Positions 1 to 6,323 of a stretch of 6,829 nt of DNA are shown in pieces (within the stretch, counting starts at the first letter, position 1; every line of letters begins with the position of its first letter). Where the stretch lies: the NCBI GenBank assembly GCA_964555735.1, contig CAZKTS010000233.1, positions 1-6,829 on the forward strand. Reading direction: 5' to 3'. The position numbers and the translations under genes were made by a program. This DNA is from CAZKTS01 sp964555735 (GTDB lineage: Bacteria; Actinomycetota; Acidimicrobiia; IMCC26256; PALSA-555). The notes beneath the pieces were generated by a model. It saw only the letters and a program-made list of their open reading frames with translations, was not told where the DNA came from and did no database searches.

Positions 1-952
1 CGGGCGCCTCGCCGACATCGCCGACGCGCTCATCGCCGGCGGCCGATCGCCCGAGACGCCGGTGGCCGCCGTCCGCAACGGCACGCGCGCGGATCAGGTG
101 ACCGTGCGCGGCACCCTCGCCACCATCGCGGACCTCGACGTTCGGGCGCCGTCGGCGATCGTCGTCGGTGACGTCGCCGCGCTCGACCTGACCTGGTTCG
201 AGGCCCGGCCGCTGTTCGGGCGCACCGTCGTGGTCACGCGCGCGCGCGAGCAGGCGAGCGAGCTCCGCCGGCGCCTCGAGACGCTCGGTGCGTCGGTGCT
301 CGAGCTGCCCTCGATCGCGATCGAGCCCGTCGACGTCACGGTCCCCGATCTCGGCCGGTACGAGTGGCTGGTGTTCACGTCGGTCAACGGCGTGGGCGCG
401 TTCTTCGACCGGGGCCTGGCGTCCGCCGGACTCGACACGCGTGCGCTGGGAGGCGTGCGCGTTGCGGCGATCGGGCCGGGCACCGCCCGCGCGCTCGAGG
501 CGCGCGGCGTCCGTCCCGACGTCCTGCCCGAGCGCTTCGTCGCCGAGTCGTTGCTGGAGGCCTTTCCCGACCCGTCCGGGCCCGGTGCCCGCGTGCTGCT
601 GGCACGGGCCGAGCAGGCACGCGACGTCCTGCCCGAGGGCCTCGCCGCGCGCGGCTACGAGGTCGAGGTGCTGGGCGTGTACCGCACTGTCCGCGCCGAG
701 CCCGACGCGGCGGCGCTCGCGCGAGTGCGCGCCGGGGAGGTCGATGCGCTGACCTTCACGTCGTCGTCGACGGTCAGCAACCTCTGCGACCTCGTCGGGC
801 AGCTCCCCGATCCGCAGCCGCTCGTGGTGTCGATCGGGCCGGTCACCTCGGCCACCGCGGTCGAGCGGGGCCTGCGGGTCGACGCCGAAGCGGCCGAGCA
901 CACCATCGACGGTCTCGTCGCGACCCTCCTGGAGCAGCTCTCGGCACGTTGA
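1..952 (+). CDS. cobA-hemD: Uroporphyrinogen-III C-methyltransferase / uroporphyrinogen-III synthase fusion (CobA-HemD), 5' truncated by window
   Basis: The open frame runs in from the left edge (first whole codon at base 2) to TGA at 950-952, giving 316 visible residues. Residues 1 to about 60 match the end of a SUMT (CobA) methyltransferase, including the TPVAAVRNGTRADQ stretch and the following GTLATIAD; the SAM-binding N-terminal part lies outside the window. From about residue 73 (GRTVVVTRAREQ) a complete uroporphyrinogen-III synthase domain follows, with the family's FTSVNGV, AIGPGTARALEARG, VLLARAEQARDVLPEGL, DALTFTSSSTVSNL and VSIGPVTS segments. HemD closes hydroxymethylbilane to uroporphyrinogen III, and CobA methylates that product to precorrin-2 for siroheme and B12. 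Both domains are cytosolic. The GTG at 62 is not the true start, because CobA homology continues upstream of it. The fusion is common in Gram-positive bacteria. Family assignment is firm; the gene name is conventional. Confidence 0.93.
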   Translation, partial: GRLADIADALIAGGRSPETPVAAVRNGTRADQVTVRGTLATIADLDVRAPSAIVVGDVAALDLTWFEARPLFGRTVVVTRAREQASELRRRLETLGASVLELPSIAIEPVDVTVPDLGRYEWLVFTSVNGVGAFFDRGLASAGLDTRALGGVRVAAIGPGTARALEARGVRPDVLPERFVAESLLEAFPDPSGPGARVLLARAEQARDVLPEGLAARGYEVEVLGVYRTVRAEPDAAALARVRAGEVDALTFTSSSTVSNLCDLVGQLPDPQPLVVSIGPVTSATAVERGLRVDAEAAEHTIDGLVATLLEQLSAR

Positions 953-979
953 GTCAGACATGGACTGACGCAACGTGCC
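943..979. terminator. Hairpin at the convergent cobA-hemD / regulator junction, possible bidirectional terminator
   Basis: Bases 943-951 (GGCACGTTG) are exactly complementary to 971-979 (CAACGTGCC). After one A/G mismatch the stem continues with 953-957 (GTCAG) against 965-969 (CTGAC), leaving a 7-base loop. The left arm overlaps the last codons and stop of cobA-hemD; the right arm ends 13 bases before the stop codon of the opposing regulator gene. No T-run follows in either direction, so this is not a textbook intrinsic terminator. Its position between two convergent genes is what suggests termination or mRNA 3'-end protection. Confidence 0.5.
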
Positions 980-992
980 AAGAAGCGGCTCG

Positions 993-3764
993 TCAGCCTC
1001 GTTCGACGATCAGCCGGGCGAGCGCCACCCGATTCTGCGCGTCGAGCTTGGTGTAGAGCCGCGAGACGTGGCTCTCGACGGTGCGCCGGGAGACGAAGAG
1101 GCGCTCGGCGATCTCGGCGTTGCGGAGGCCCTCGCCCACGAGCCGGGCGACCTCGAGCTCGGCGTCGGTCAGCGACTCCCAACCGGAGGTCGCGCGTCGC
1201 CGGGGCTCCTTGCTTGCGGTGCGCACGCCGAGCTCGCGCAGCACTGCCCCGATGCGCCGGACGTCGTGGGCCGCGCCGAGCGACTCGGCGACACCGAGCG
1301 CCTCGTGGAACGCCGCGACGGCCTCGGGGTGGTCGCCATCGTCGGCGTGCTGCCGCCCGGCGGCCTCGAGCGCCTCGGCCCGGTCCAGCGGACGTCGCGC
1401 CTGCTCGAAGGCGACGGCCGCTTCGTGCAGCGCGGCGGCATCGCGCTCGACCAGGCCGCGGGCGTGCGCGCTCGCCCCTCGGCTCGACGGCGTGCCGGCC
1501 TTCGCCGCGATCGCCGCGAGGTCGTCGACGACGACGGCCGCATCGGCCGGGCGGTCGGCGGCGAGCAGCACGCGCACACACGCGGGGCCGGGCCACACGC
1601 GCGCCGCGTCCATGCCGAGGTCGCGCTCCAGCTCGAAGAGCGACCACAGCGCCGACGCCGCGCCGTGCACGTCGCCGGCGGCCTCGTCGAGCTGCGCTCG
1701 CAAGAGCGCGAGGAGCTCGGACCCCGACGCGTCGTCGTTGCCCCCCCGCCGCGCCAGTCGATGCAGCTCGACGCAGTCGCGCGCCGCCTCGACGTTGCCG
1801 CGGTGCAGGGCGATGAGTCCCCGGATGCCCTCGTTCGCCGCGACACCGAACCGCAGCCCGAAGTCCTCGGCCACGCTCACCGCGGCGTCGGCCTCCGACA
1901 GCGCGTCGTCCCAGCGGCCGGCGAACCAGGCGATCCGGACGAGCAGCGCCTGGTAGTTGGGCAGCACGAGCAGCTGGCCGAGCTCCTGGGAGCGCCGCCG
2001 GCCGGTCTCGGCGACCTGGCGGGCCTCGTCGAGGTGGTCGGCGGCGAGCAGCGTGAGGCCCAGGTAGGCGTGGGGCGTACGGCGGAGGGAGTCGGGGTCG
2101 TCGCCGGCGAGCGCCACCGCTTCGCGACCCGCGGCGAGGGCATCGTCGAGCTCGGCGCGGAACTCGTGCGCCGCGCAGCGGGTCGCGAGGGCCTCGACCA
2201 TCACCGAGCGGAGGTCGAGGCGCTGGGCCTCGGCAAGGGCGCGCTCGGCCTCGTCGAGTGCTTCGTCGAGCGCGAACGTCCAGACCCGGTTCTCGGCCTG
2301 GCGACCGAGCGCGCGCGCCGCGCTGGCCTCGTCGAGCGCGCCGGTGGCGATCGCGGCACCGAACTGCTCGACGCCCTCGATGATCCGTCCCTGGTGGGCC
2401 CGCGCCTCTGCGAGGGCGAGGTGCGCGCGGGCGCGGACCGCCGGGCTCGCGAGCCCTTCGAGCACGGCGGACGACTGGCTGCCGGCGTCCTCGGCCCGGC
2501 CGCTCTCGAGGAGCGCTTCGGCCCGAGTGACCGCGAGCTCGGCACGCTGATCGGGTGTGGCGAGCTCCAGCGCGCGGTCGAGCAGCCCGATGGCGGCCTC
2601 CGGCTCCCGGCTCATGATCGTGACCGCGTGGCGCCGCAGCTGCTCGACCGCGTCGGCGTCACCGGCGGCCTCGCCGAGCACGAGGTGGCGGGCCACGATC
2701 GCCGGGTCGGCGCGGCCCTCGAGACGCCGGGCTGCGTCGCGGTGCCACGCGGCGCGGACCGACTCGGGGAGGTCCTCGTACAGCGCCTGCCGGAGGAGCT
2801 CGTGGCGGAAGGTGAGGAGATCACCGGCCGGCTCGAGCAGCCCGGCGCGCTCGGCCTCCGCGATCGCCAGCCCCGCGTCGGCCATCGAGAGCCCGAGCAA
2901 CGCGGCGAGATCGTCGACCCGCCCGGTCCCGCCGAGCACGGCGGCGACCGACAGCGCTGACCGCGCGCGCTCCCCGAGCGCGGTCATGCGTCGGACGACG
3001 GTCTCGCGCAGCGACGACGGGAGCCCGGCGTGCTGGACCTCGAGAACGCCGTCGCGGTCGACGAGCCCGTCCTCCCGATCGAGCCCCTGGAGGAGCTCGA
3101 TGGCGAAGAACGGGTTGCCGTTGGTGCCGTCGAGCTCGCGGAGGAGCCCGGGCCCCGCGGTCCCGCCGACGACGTCGGTGACGAGCGCCGCGAGCGCGGG
3201 TGCGTCGATCGGCCCCAGTCGGAGGTGGGGTACCCCGAACGCGGTGCACCCGTCGACGACGCGCGCGAGGTCGCCGGATTGCGGGTGCGGCCGGAAGGCG
3301 AGCACGAGGAGCATGCGCAGATCGGCGCGACGGCGTGCGAGGGCCCACGCCGTCGCCAGGGTCGCGCGGTCCGCCCAGTGCACGTCGTCGAGGACCAGCA
3401 GCACGGGGCCGTCGGCCGCGAGACGATCCACGTGGTCGACGAACGCGTCCTGGGCGAGGAACCGCACGTCGCTCGCGCGCTGCGAGCGGCCGTCGGCCAC
3501 GAGCGGCGCGGCGTCGGGGATCCCCAGCGCTTCGATGAGCGGACCGAACGGCCGGTCCTGCTCGAGCTCCTCCGCGGTGCCCTGGCGGACGGTCACGCCG
3601 GCGGTGCTCGCGGTGCGGGCCAGCTCTTCCAGCAGCCGGGTCTTGCCGATCCCGGCTTCGCCCTCGACGAGCACGACGCCGCCGGTCCCGGCCACCGCCG
3701 CGTCCAGGGCGTCGGTGAGCGTGCGCAGCTCCTTGCCCCGCCCCCGCAGCTCTGTCGTCGCCAC
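993..3764 (-). CDS. LAL/MalT-like ATP-binding LuxR-family transcriptional regulator
   Basis: This 923-residue protein has three visible parts. An AAA/STAND-type ATPase domain lies at the N-terminus: Walker A GEAGIGKT at residues 35-42 and Walker B-like VLLVLDDVHWAD with acidic residues D126 and D127. The middle (roughly 300-860) is alanine- and leucine-rich helical sequence resembling TPR repeats. A LuxR-type HTH occupies about residues 865-923, with LTDAELEVARLVGEGL, NAEIAERLFVS and RRTVESHVSRLYTKL. Length and order are typical of LAL regulators, in which ligand binding and ATP drive activation. The GTG at 3764 was chosen because the ATPase begins about 25 residues later and a TANNNT -10 box sits 7 bases upstream; no Shine-Dalgarno is present. 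The frame stays open much further upstream, but only as antisense of hemB and hemL. The gene is convergent with cobA-hemD and divergent from hemB. Its ligand and targets are unknown; control of hemB is inference from position. Confidence 0.9.
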   Translation of the reverse strand: MATTELRGRGKELRTLTDALDAAVAGTGGVVLVEGEAGIGKTRLLEELARTASTAGVTVRQGTAEELEQDRPFGPLIEALGIPDAAPLVADGRSQRASDVRFLAQDAFVDHVDRLAADGPVLLVLDDVHWADRATLATAWALARRRADLRMLLVLAFRPHPQSGDLARVVDGCTAFGVPHLRLGPIDAPALAALVTDVVGGTAGPGLLRELDGTNGNPFFAIELLQGLDREDGLVDRDGVLEVQHAGLPSSLRETVVRRMTALGERARSALSVAAVLGGTGRVDDLAALLGLSMADAGLAIAEAERAGLLEPAGDLLTFRHELLRQALYEDLPESVRAAWHRDAARRLEGRADPAIVARHLVLGEAAGDADAVEQLRRHAVTIMSREPEAAIGLLDRALELATPDQRAELAVTRAEALLESGRAEDAGSQSSAVLEGLASPAVRARAHLALAEARAHQGRIIEGVEQFGAAIATGALDEASAARALGRQAENRVWTFALDEALDEAERALAEAQRLDLRSVMVEALATRCAAHEFRAELDDALAAGREAVALAGDDPDSLRRTPHAYLGLTLLAADHLDEARQVAETGRRRSQELGQLLVLPNYQALLVRIAWFAGRWDDALSEADAAVSVAEDFGLRFGVAANEGIRGLIALHRGNVEAARDCVELHRLARRGGNDDASGSELLALLRAQLDEAAGDVHGAASALWSLFELERDLGMDAARVWPGPACVRVLLAADRPADAAVVVDDLAAIAAKAGTPSSRGASAHARGLVERDAAALHEAAVAFEQARRPLDRAEALEAAGRQHADDGDHPEAVAAFHEALGVAESLGAAHDVRRIGAVLRELGVRTASKEPRRRATSGWESLTDAELEVARLVGEGLRNAEIAERLFVSRRTVESHVSRLYTKLDAQNRVALARLIVERG

Positions 3765-3771
3765 CGCCGCC

Positions 3772-3777
3772 AGCGTA
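3772..3777 (-). promoter_or_regulatory. -10 box (TACGCT) of the regulator gene, leaderless or nearly leaderless start
   Basis: On the minus strand TACGCT fits the actinobacterial TANNNT consensus. Seven bases separate it from the GTG at 3764, so transcription should begin at the start codon or one base before it. The absence of a purine-rich ribosome binding site upstream of the GTG supports this. I see no convincing -35 hexamer; a 12-bp palindrome (3791-3802) occupies the -35 zone. Confidence 0.55.
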
Positions 3778-3790
3778 GGGAATCCGCCCG

Positions 3791-3802
3791 ACCGTCGACG
3801 GT
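3791..3802. promoter_or_regulatory. Perfect 12-bp palindrome, candidate operator
   Basis: ACCGTCGACGGT reads identically on both strands. It lies in the 93-base divergent region, about 27-38 bases upstream of the predicted regulator transcript start and 56-67 bases upstream of the hemB start. That placement suits a dimeric DNA-binding protein, possibly the LuxR-type regulator itself. CG-rich palindromes also occur by chance in DNA of this composition, so the call rests on location as much as on symmetry. Confidence 0.35.
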
Positions 3803-3811
3803 GGTGCGTGC

Positions 3812-3830
3812 CGGCCTCGCCGGGAGGCCG
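3812..3830. repeat. Inverted repeat (7-bp arms, 5-base spacer) over the hemB -35 region
   Basis: CGGCCTC at 3812-3818 is exactly repeated in inverse as GAGGCCG at 3824-3830, separated by GCCGG. If hemB transcription starts at 3858, the repeat spans about -46 to -28 and covers the place where a -35 hexamer would be. No recognisable TTGACA-like box is present there. It could be an activator or repressor site; as it is upstream of the predicted transcript, it is unlikely to act as an RNA hairpin. Confidence 0.35.
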
Positions 3831-3845
3831 AGCCGGACCACGCCC

Positions 3846-3851
3846 TACCAT
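3846..3851 (+). promoter_or_regulatory. -10 box (TACCAT) of hemB, leaderless start
   Basis: TACCAT matches TANNNT, and exactly six bases (TTGCCC minus frame considerations, bases 3852-3857) separate it from the G of the GTG at 3858. That is the spacing expected if transcription begins on the start codon itself. No Shine-Dalgarno-like sequence precedes the GTG, as expected for a leaderless mRNA, a frequent arrangement in Actinobacteria. Confidence 0.6.
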
Positions 3852-3857
3852 TGCCCC

Positions 3858-4835
3858 GTGGCCTTCCCCGAGCAGCGGCCCCGCCGCCTCCGCCGCAGCC
3901 CCGCGATGCGCCGGCTCGTCGCCGAGACGAGCGTCGCGGTCGACGACCTCGTCGCGCCGCTGTTCGTGAAGGAGGGCATCGATGCTCCGGAGCCGGTGGC
4001 GTCCATGCCCGGCGTGCTCCAGCACACCCAGGAGAGCCTCCGGAAGGAGGTGCGGGCGCTCGCGGAGCTCGGGGTGCCCGGGGTCGTGCTGTTCGGCGTC
4101 CCGACGGCGAAGGACGCCCTCGGGAGCGGCGCCGACGCCACCGACGGCGTCGTCCAACAGGCCCTGCGCTCCCTGCGCGACGAGGTCGGTGACGCGGTCG
4201 TCCTGATGGCCGACGCCTGCCTCGACGAGTACACCGACCACGGGCACTGCGGGGTCATCGACGATCGGGGCGAGGTCGACAACGACGCGACGCTCGAGCG
4301 CTATGCGGCGATCGCGATCGCGCAGGCCGATGCCGGCGCCGACGTCGTCGCTCCGTCCGGGATGATGGACGGGCAGGTCGGTGCCATCCGCGCCGCGCTC
4401 GACCGGGCCGGCCACCTCGACACCGCGATCCTCGCCTACTCGGCGAAGTACGCGTCGGCGCTGTACGGACCGTTCCGCGACGCGGCCGAGTGCGCGCCGC
4501 AGTTCGGCGACCGCCGCTCCTACCAGATGGACCCGGCGAACGCGCGCGAGGCGATCGAGGAGACCGCGCTCGACGTCGGCGAGGGCGCCGACATGGTGAT
4601 GGTGAAGCCCGCGCTCGCCTACCTTGATGTGATCAGCGCGACGCGCGCCGCGTTCGACGTGCCGGTTGCCGCGTACCACGTCAGCGGCGAGTACGCGATG
4701 GTGCAGGCGGCCGCGGCCAACGGTTGGATCGACGGTGAGGCCGTCGCGCTCGAGCACGTCACCGCGATCAAGCGCGCCGGCGCCGACTTCGTGCTCACCT
4801 ACTTCGCCCGGTCGCTCGCCGAGCGTCTTGCATGA
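3858..4835 (+). CDS. hemB: Porphobilinogen synthase (5-aminolevulinate dehydratase)
   Basis: This 325-residue protein is of normal length for HemB, the cytosolic, usually octameric enzyme that condenses two 5-aminolevulinates to porphobilinogen. The two active-site lysines that bind substrate are visible: K197 in AYSAKYASALYGPFRDA and K250 in MVMVKPALAYLD. The metal-site segment DACLDEYTDHGHCG (residues 119-132) keeps C121 and C131 but has D123 where the three-cysteine zinc enzymes have the middle cysteine. The GTG at 3858 gives the usual N-terminus (AFPEQRPRRLRRSPAMRRLV) and sits just after a -10 box, so the mRNA is probably leaderless. The frame is open upstream, but only as the shadow of the divergent regulator gene. 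hemL follows after 37 bases, suggesting one transcript. Family assignment is certain; metal preference is not. Confidence 0.97.
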   Translation: MAFPEQRPRRLRRSPAMRRLVAETSVAVDDLVAPLFVKEGIDAPEPVASMPGVLQHTQESLRKEVRALAELGVPGVVLFGVPTAKDALGSGADATDGVVQQALRSLRDEVGDAVVLMADACLDEYTDHGHCGVIDDRGEVDNDATLERYAAIAIAQADAGADVVAPSGMMDGQVGAIRAALDRAGHLDTAILAYSAKYASALYGPFRDAAECAPQFGDRRSYQMDPANAREAIEETALDVGEGADMVMVKPALAYLDVISATRAAFDVPVAAYHVSGEYAMVQAAAANGWIDGEAVALEHVTAIKRAGADFVLTYFARSLAERLA

Positions 4836-4848
4836 GTTGTGTGGTCGA

Positions 4849-4872
4849 TCGATGCCGCCAGGGCGGCATCGA
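4849..4872 (+). promoter_or_regulatory. Perfect 11-bp inverted repeat abutting the hemL start codon
   Basis: Bases 4849-4859 (TCGATGCCGCC) are exactly complementary to 4862-4872 (GGCGGCATCGA), with AG at the centre. The right arm ends one base before the hemL ATG. In RNA the stem would contain the only Shine-Dalgarno-like purines (AGGGCGG, 4860-4866), so it could limit ribosome access; in DNA it is a symmetric site suited to a dimeric protein. A terminator role is unlikely because no T-run follows. An in-frame ATG at 4852 lies inside the left arm. Confidence 0.55.
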
Positions 4873-6150
4873 ATGACCGAACAAGGTCCGGACTGGTTCG
4901 TTCGGGCCCAGCAGGTGATTCCCGGCGGTGTGAGCTCGCCGGTCCGGTCGTTCGCCTCCGTGGGTGGCGATCCGTTCTTCGTCCGCAGTGCCGACGGCGC
5001 GTACCTGGTCGACACCGAGGGCCGGCGCTACCTCGACTACGTGCAGTCGTGGGGCGCGTCCATCCTCGGCCACGCGCACCCCAGGGTGGTCGAGGCGGTG
5101 CAGCGCGCCACGGCGGCGGGGACGTCCTTCGGCGCGCCGACCCCCGGCGAGGTCGAGCTCGCCGAGGCCATCGCCGAGCGGGTGGCGTCGGTCGAGAAGG
5201 TGCGTCTGGTGTCGTCGGGCACCGAGGCGGCGATGACCGCGGTCCGGCTCGCCCGCGGTGCCACCGGTCGGTCGAAGATCGTCAAGTTCGCCGGCTGCTA
5301 CCACGGGCACCTCGACGCCCTGCTCGTCGCGGCCGGGAGCGGGGTCGCCACGCTCGGCCTGCCGGGTTCCGCCGGCGTCACGCCCGGCACCGTCGCCGAC
5401 ACGATCGCGGTGCCCTACAACGATCCCGCGGCCCTCGACGAGGCGTTGGCCACCCACGGCGACGACGTCGCGGCAGTCCTGGTCGAGCCGGTGGCCGCCA
5501 ACATGGGCCTGGTCCCGCCGCTCCCGGGCTACCTCGAGCACGTGCGCGCCGTGTGCACCGCGACCGGCGCGCTGCTCGTCGTCGACGAGGTGATCACCGG
5601 CTTCCGGGTGGCCCTCGGCGGCGCGCAGACGTACTTCGGGATCACGCCGGACCTCTCCATCTTCGGCAAGGTCGTCGGCGGCGGGCTCCCGCTCGCGGCG
5701 GTCGGGGGCCCGGCCGCGGTGATGGACGAGCTCGCGCCGCTCGGGCCCGTCTACCAGGCGGGCACGCTGTCGGGGAACCCGCTCGCCACGGCCGCGGGGC
5801 TCGCGGTCCTCGCGGAGCTCGACGACGGCTCCTACGCGGAGCTGGAGCGCCTCGCCACTCGGCTGGTCGACGGCCTTGCCTCGACCTTCGCCGACGCCGG
5901 CATCGCCGCCCGGACGCCCCGAGCGGTCACGCTCGGCGGCCTCTTCTTCACCGACGCCGACGTCACCGACTACGACCAGGCCAAGCGTGCCGACGCCGAG
6001 CGCTACGCCCGCTTCTTCCACGGCATGCTCGAGCGCGACATCTACCTCGCCCCCAGCCCCTTCGAGTCCATCTTCCCCAGCCTCGCCCACACCGACGAAG
6101 AGATCGACGAAACGATCAAAGCCGCCGCCGAAGTCGCCTCAACCCTGTAG
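4873..6150 (+). CDS. hemL: Glutamate-1-semialdehyde 2,1-aminomutase
   Basis: This 425-residue, PLP-dependent class-III aminotransferase-fold enzyme converts glutamate-1-semialdehyde to 5-aminolevulinate, the last step of the C5 route. Recognition features include the N-terminal RAQQVIPGGVSSPVRSF, SSGTEAAMTAVRLARG (from S114), CYHGHLD with Y143, D238 in VVDEVITGFR, which should contact the PLP ring nitrogen, and the Schiff-base lysine K266 in IFGKVVGGGLPLAAVGG. The GGG-P-AAVGG context and the VIPGGVSSPVR start favour HemL over other class-III aminotransferases. The ATG at 4873 gives the standard length; an in-frame ATG at 4852 would add only seven unlikely residues (MPPGRHR). It starts 37 bases after the hemB stop with no strong ribosome binding site, and a perfect inverted repeat occupies the space just upstream. 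Co-transcription with hemB is likely. Its presence implies a glutamyl-tRNA reductase (HemA) elsewhere. Confidence 0.97.
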   Translation: MTEQGPDWFVRAQQVIPGGVSSPVRSFASVGGDPFFVRSADGAYLVDTEGRRYLDYVQSWGASILGHAHPRVVEAVQRATAAGTSFGAPTPGEVELAEAIAERVASVEKVRLVSSGTEAAMTAVRLARGATGRSKIVKFAGCYHGHLDALLVAAGSGVATLGLPGSAGVTPGTVADTIAVPYNDPAALDEALATHGDDVAAVLVEPVAANMGLVPPLPGYLEHVRAVCTATGALLVVDEVITGFRVALGGAQTYFGITPDLSIFGKVVGGGLPLAAVGGPAAVMDELAPLGPVYQAGTLSGNPLATAAGLAVLAELDDGSYAELERLATRLVDGLASTFADAGIAARTPRAVTLGGLFFTDADVTDYDQAKRADAERYARFFHGMLERDIYLAPSPFESIFPSLAHTDEEIDETIKAAAEVASTL

Positions 6151-6180
6151 AGCAAGAGGCAAGAACGGCGCAGCGGCACG

Positions 6181-6208
6181 AGGTCACCGCCAGCGGAGAG
6201 CGTGACCT
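6181..6208. repeat. Inverted repeat downstream of hemL
   Basis: AGGTCAC at 6181-6187 is exactly complementary to GTGACCT at 6202-6208, with a 14-base loop. Overlapping its right arm, CCTTG (6206-6210) and CAAGG (6215-6219) can form an alternative 5-bp stem around CCCG. A third stem pairs 6224-6230 with 6239-6245, using one G-U pair. These lie 30-95 bases past the hemL stop and may serve 3'-end formation, though no T-tract follows. The 6151-6323 interval otherwise contains nothing I recognise: no tRNA, no plausible ORF, no repeat copies. Confidence 0.35.
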
Positions 6209-6292
6209 TGCCCGCAAGGACGCCGGGTGCGGAGTTCGGCGCCCGCAGCAGACGAGCCGTCAGGCGAGCGCGAGGACGACGATCGCAGCGCC

Positions 6293-6315
6293 CGGCACCC
6301 CGTCAGAAGGTGCCG
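6293..6315 (-). terminator. Hairpin after the small membrane-protein gene, possible terminator
   Basis: CGGCACC at 6293-6299 is exactly complementary to GGTGCCG at 6309-6315, with a 9-base loop. Beyond a 2-base bulge three more pairs are possible (6288-6290 with 6316-6318). Read on the minus strand, it begins within about ten bases of the TGA at 6324-6326, the right place to end that transcript. No T-run follows, so intrinsic termination is uncertain. Confidence 0.4.
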
Positions 6316-6323
6316 CGCAAAGT

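Noticed and set aside
62..952. cobA-hemD gene starting at GTG 62
   Set aside because: CobA homology continues upstream of base 62 to the window edge, so the gene is truncated by the window rather than starting there.
1741..1747. Run of seven C bases within the regulator gene as a possible frameshift site
   Set aside because: The frame and the helical-repeat character continue unbroken on both sides through to the C-terminal HTH, so there is no sign of a shift.
975..2960. 661-codon plus-strand open frame opposite the regulator gene
   Set aside because: It lies wholly on the antisense strand of the regulator, is Arg/Glu/Gly-rich without any recognisable domain, and is explained by codon bias of the real gene.
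4852..4872. Alternative hemL start at the in-frame ATG 4852
   Set aside because: It would add MPPGRHR, not typical of HemL, has no ribosome binding site, and the added codons are simply the inverted repeat. The ATG at 4873 gives the normal N-terminus, though the earlier start cannot be fully excluded.
3765..5015. Upstream extension of the regulator frame to an ATG at 5015, giving a 1340-residue protein
   Set aside because: The extra part is antisense to hemB and the start of hemL. Its His/Arg/Val/Gly-rich composition is that of a GC-rich shadow frame, while the GTG at 3764 has a well-placed -10 box just before a standard ATPase N-terminus.
4795..6090. 431-codon minus-strand open frame opposite hemL
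   Set aside because: hemL on the other strand has all catalytic residues of its family; this frame is low in complexity (Arg, Gly, Glu, Val) and matches no family I know.
6151..6323. tRNA or other known RNA gene after hemL
   Set aside because: No cloverleaf, T-loop (GTTCRA) or other known RNA signature could be found; only short stems are present.
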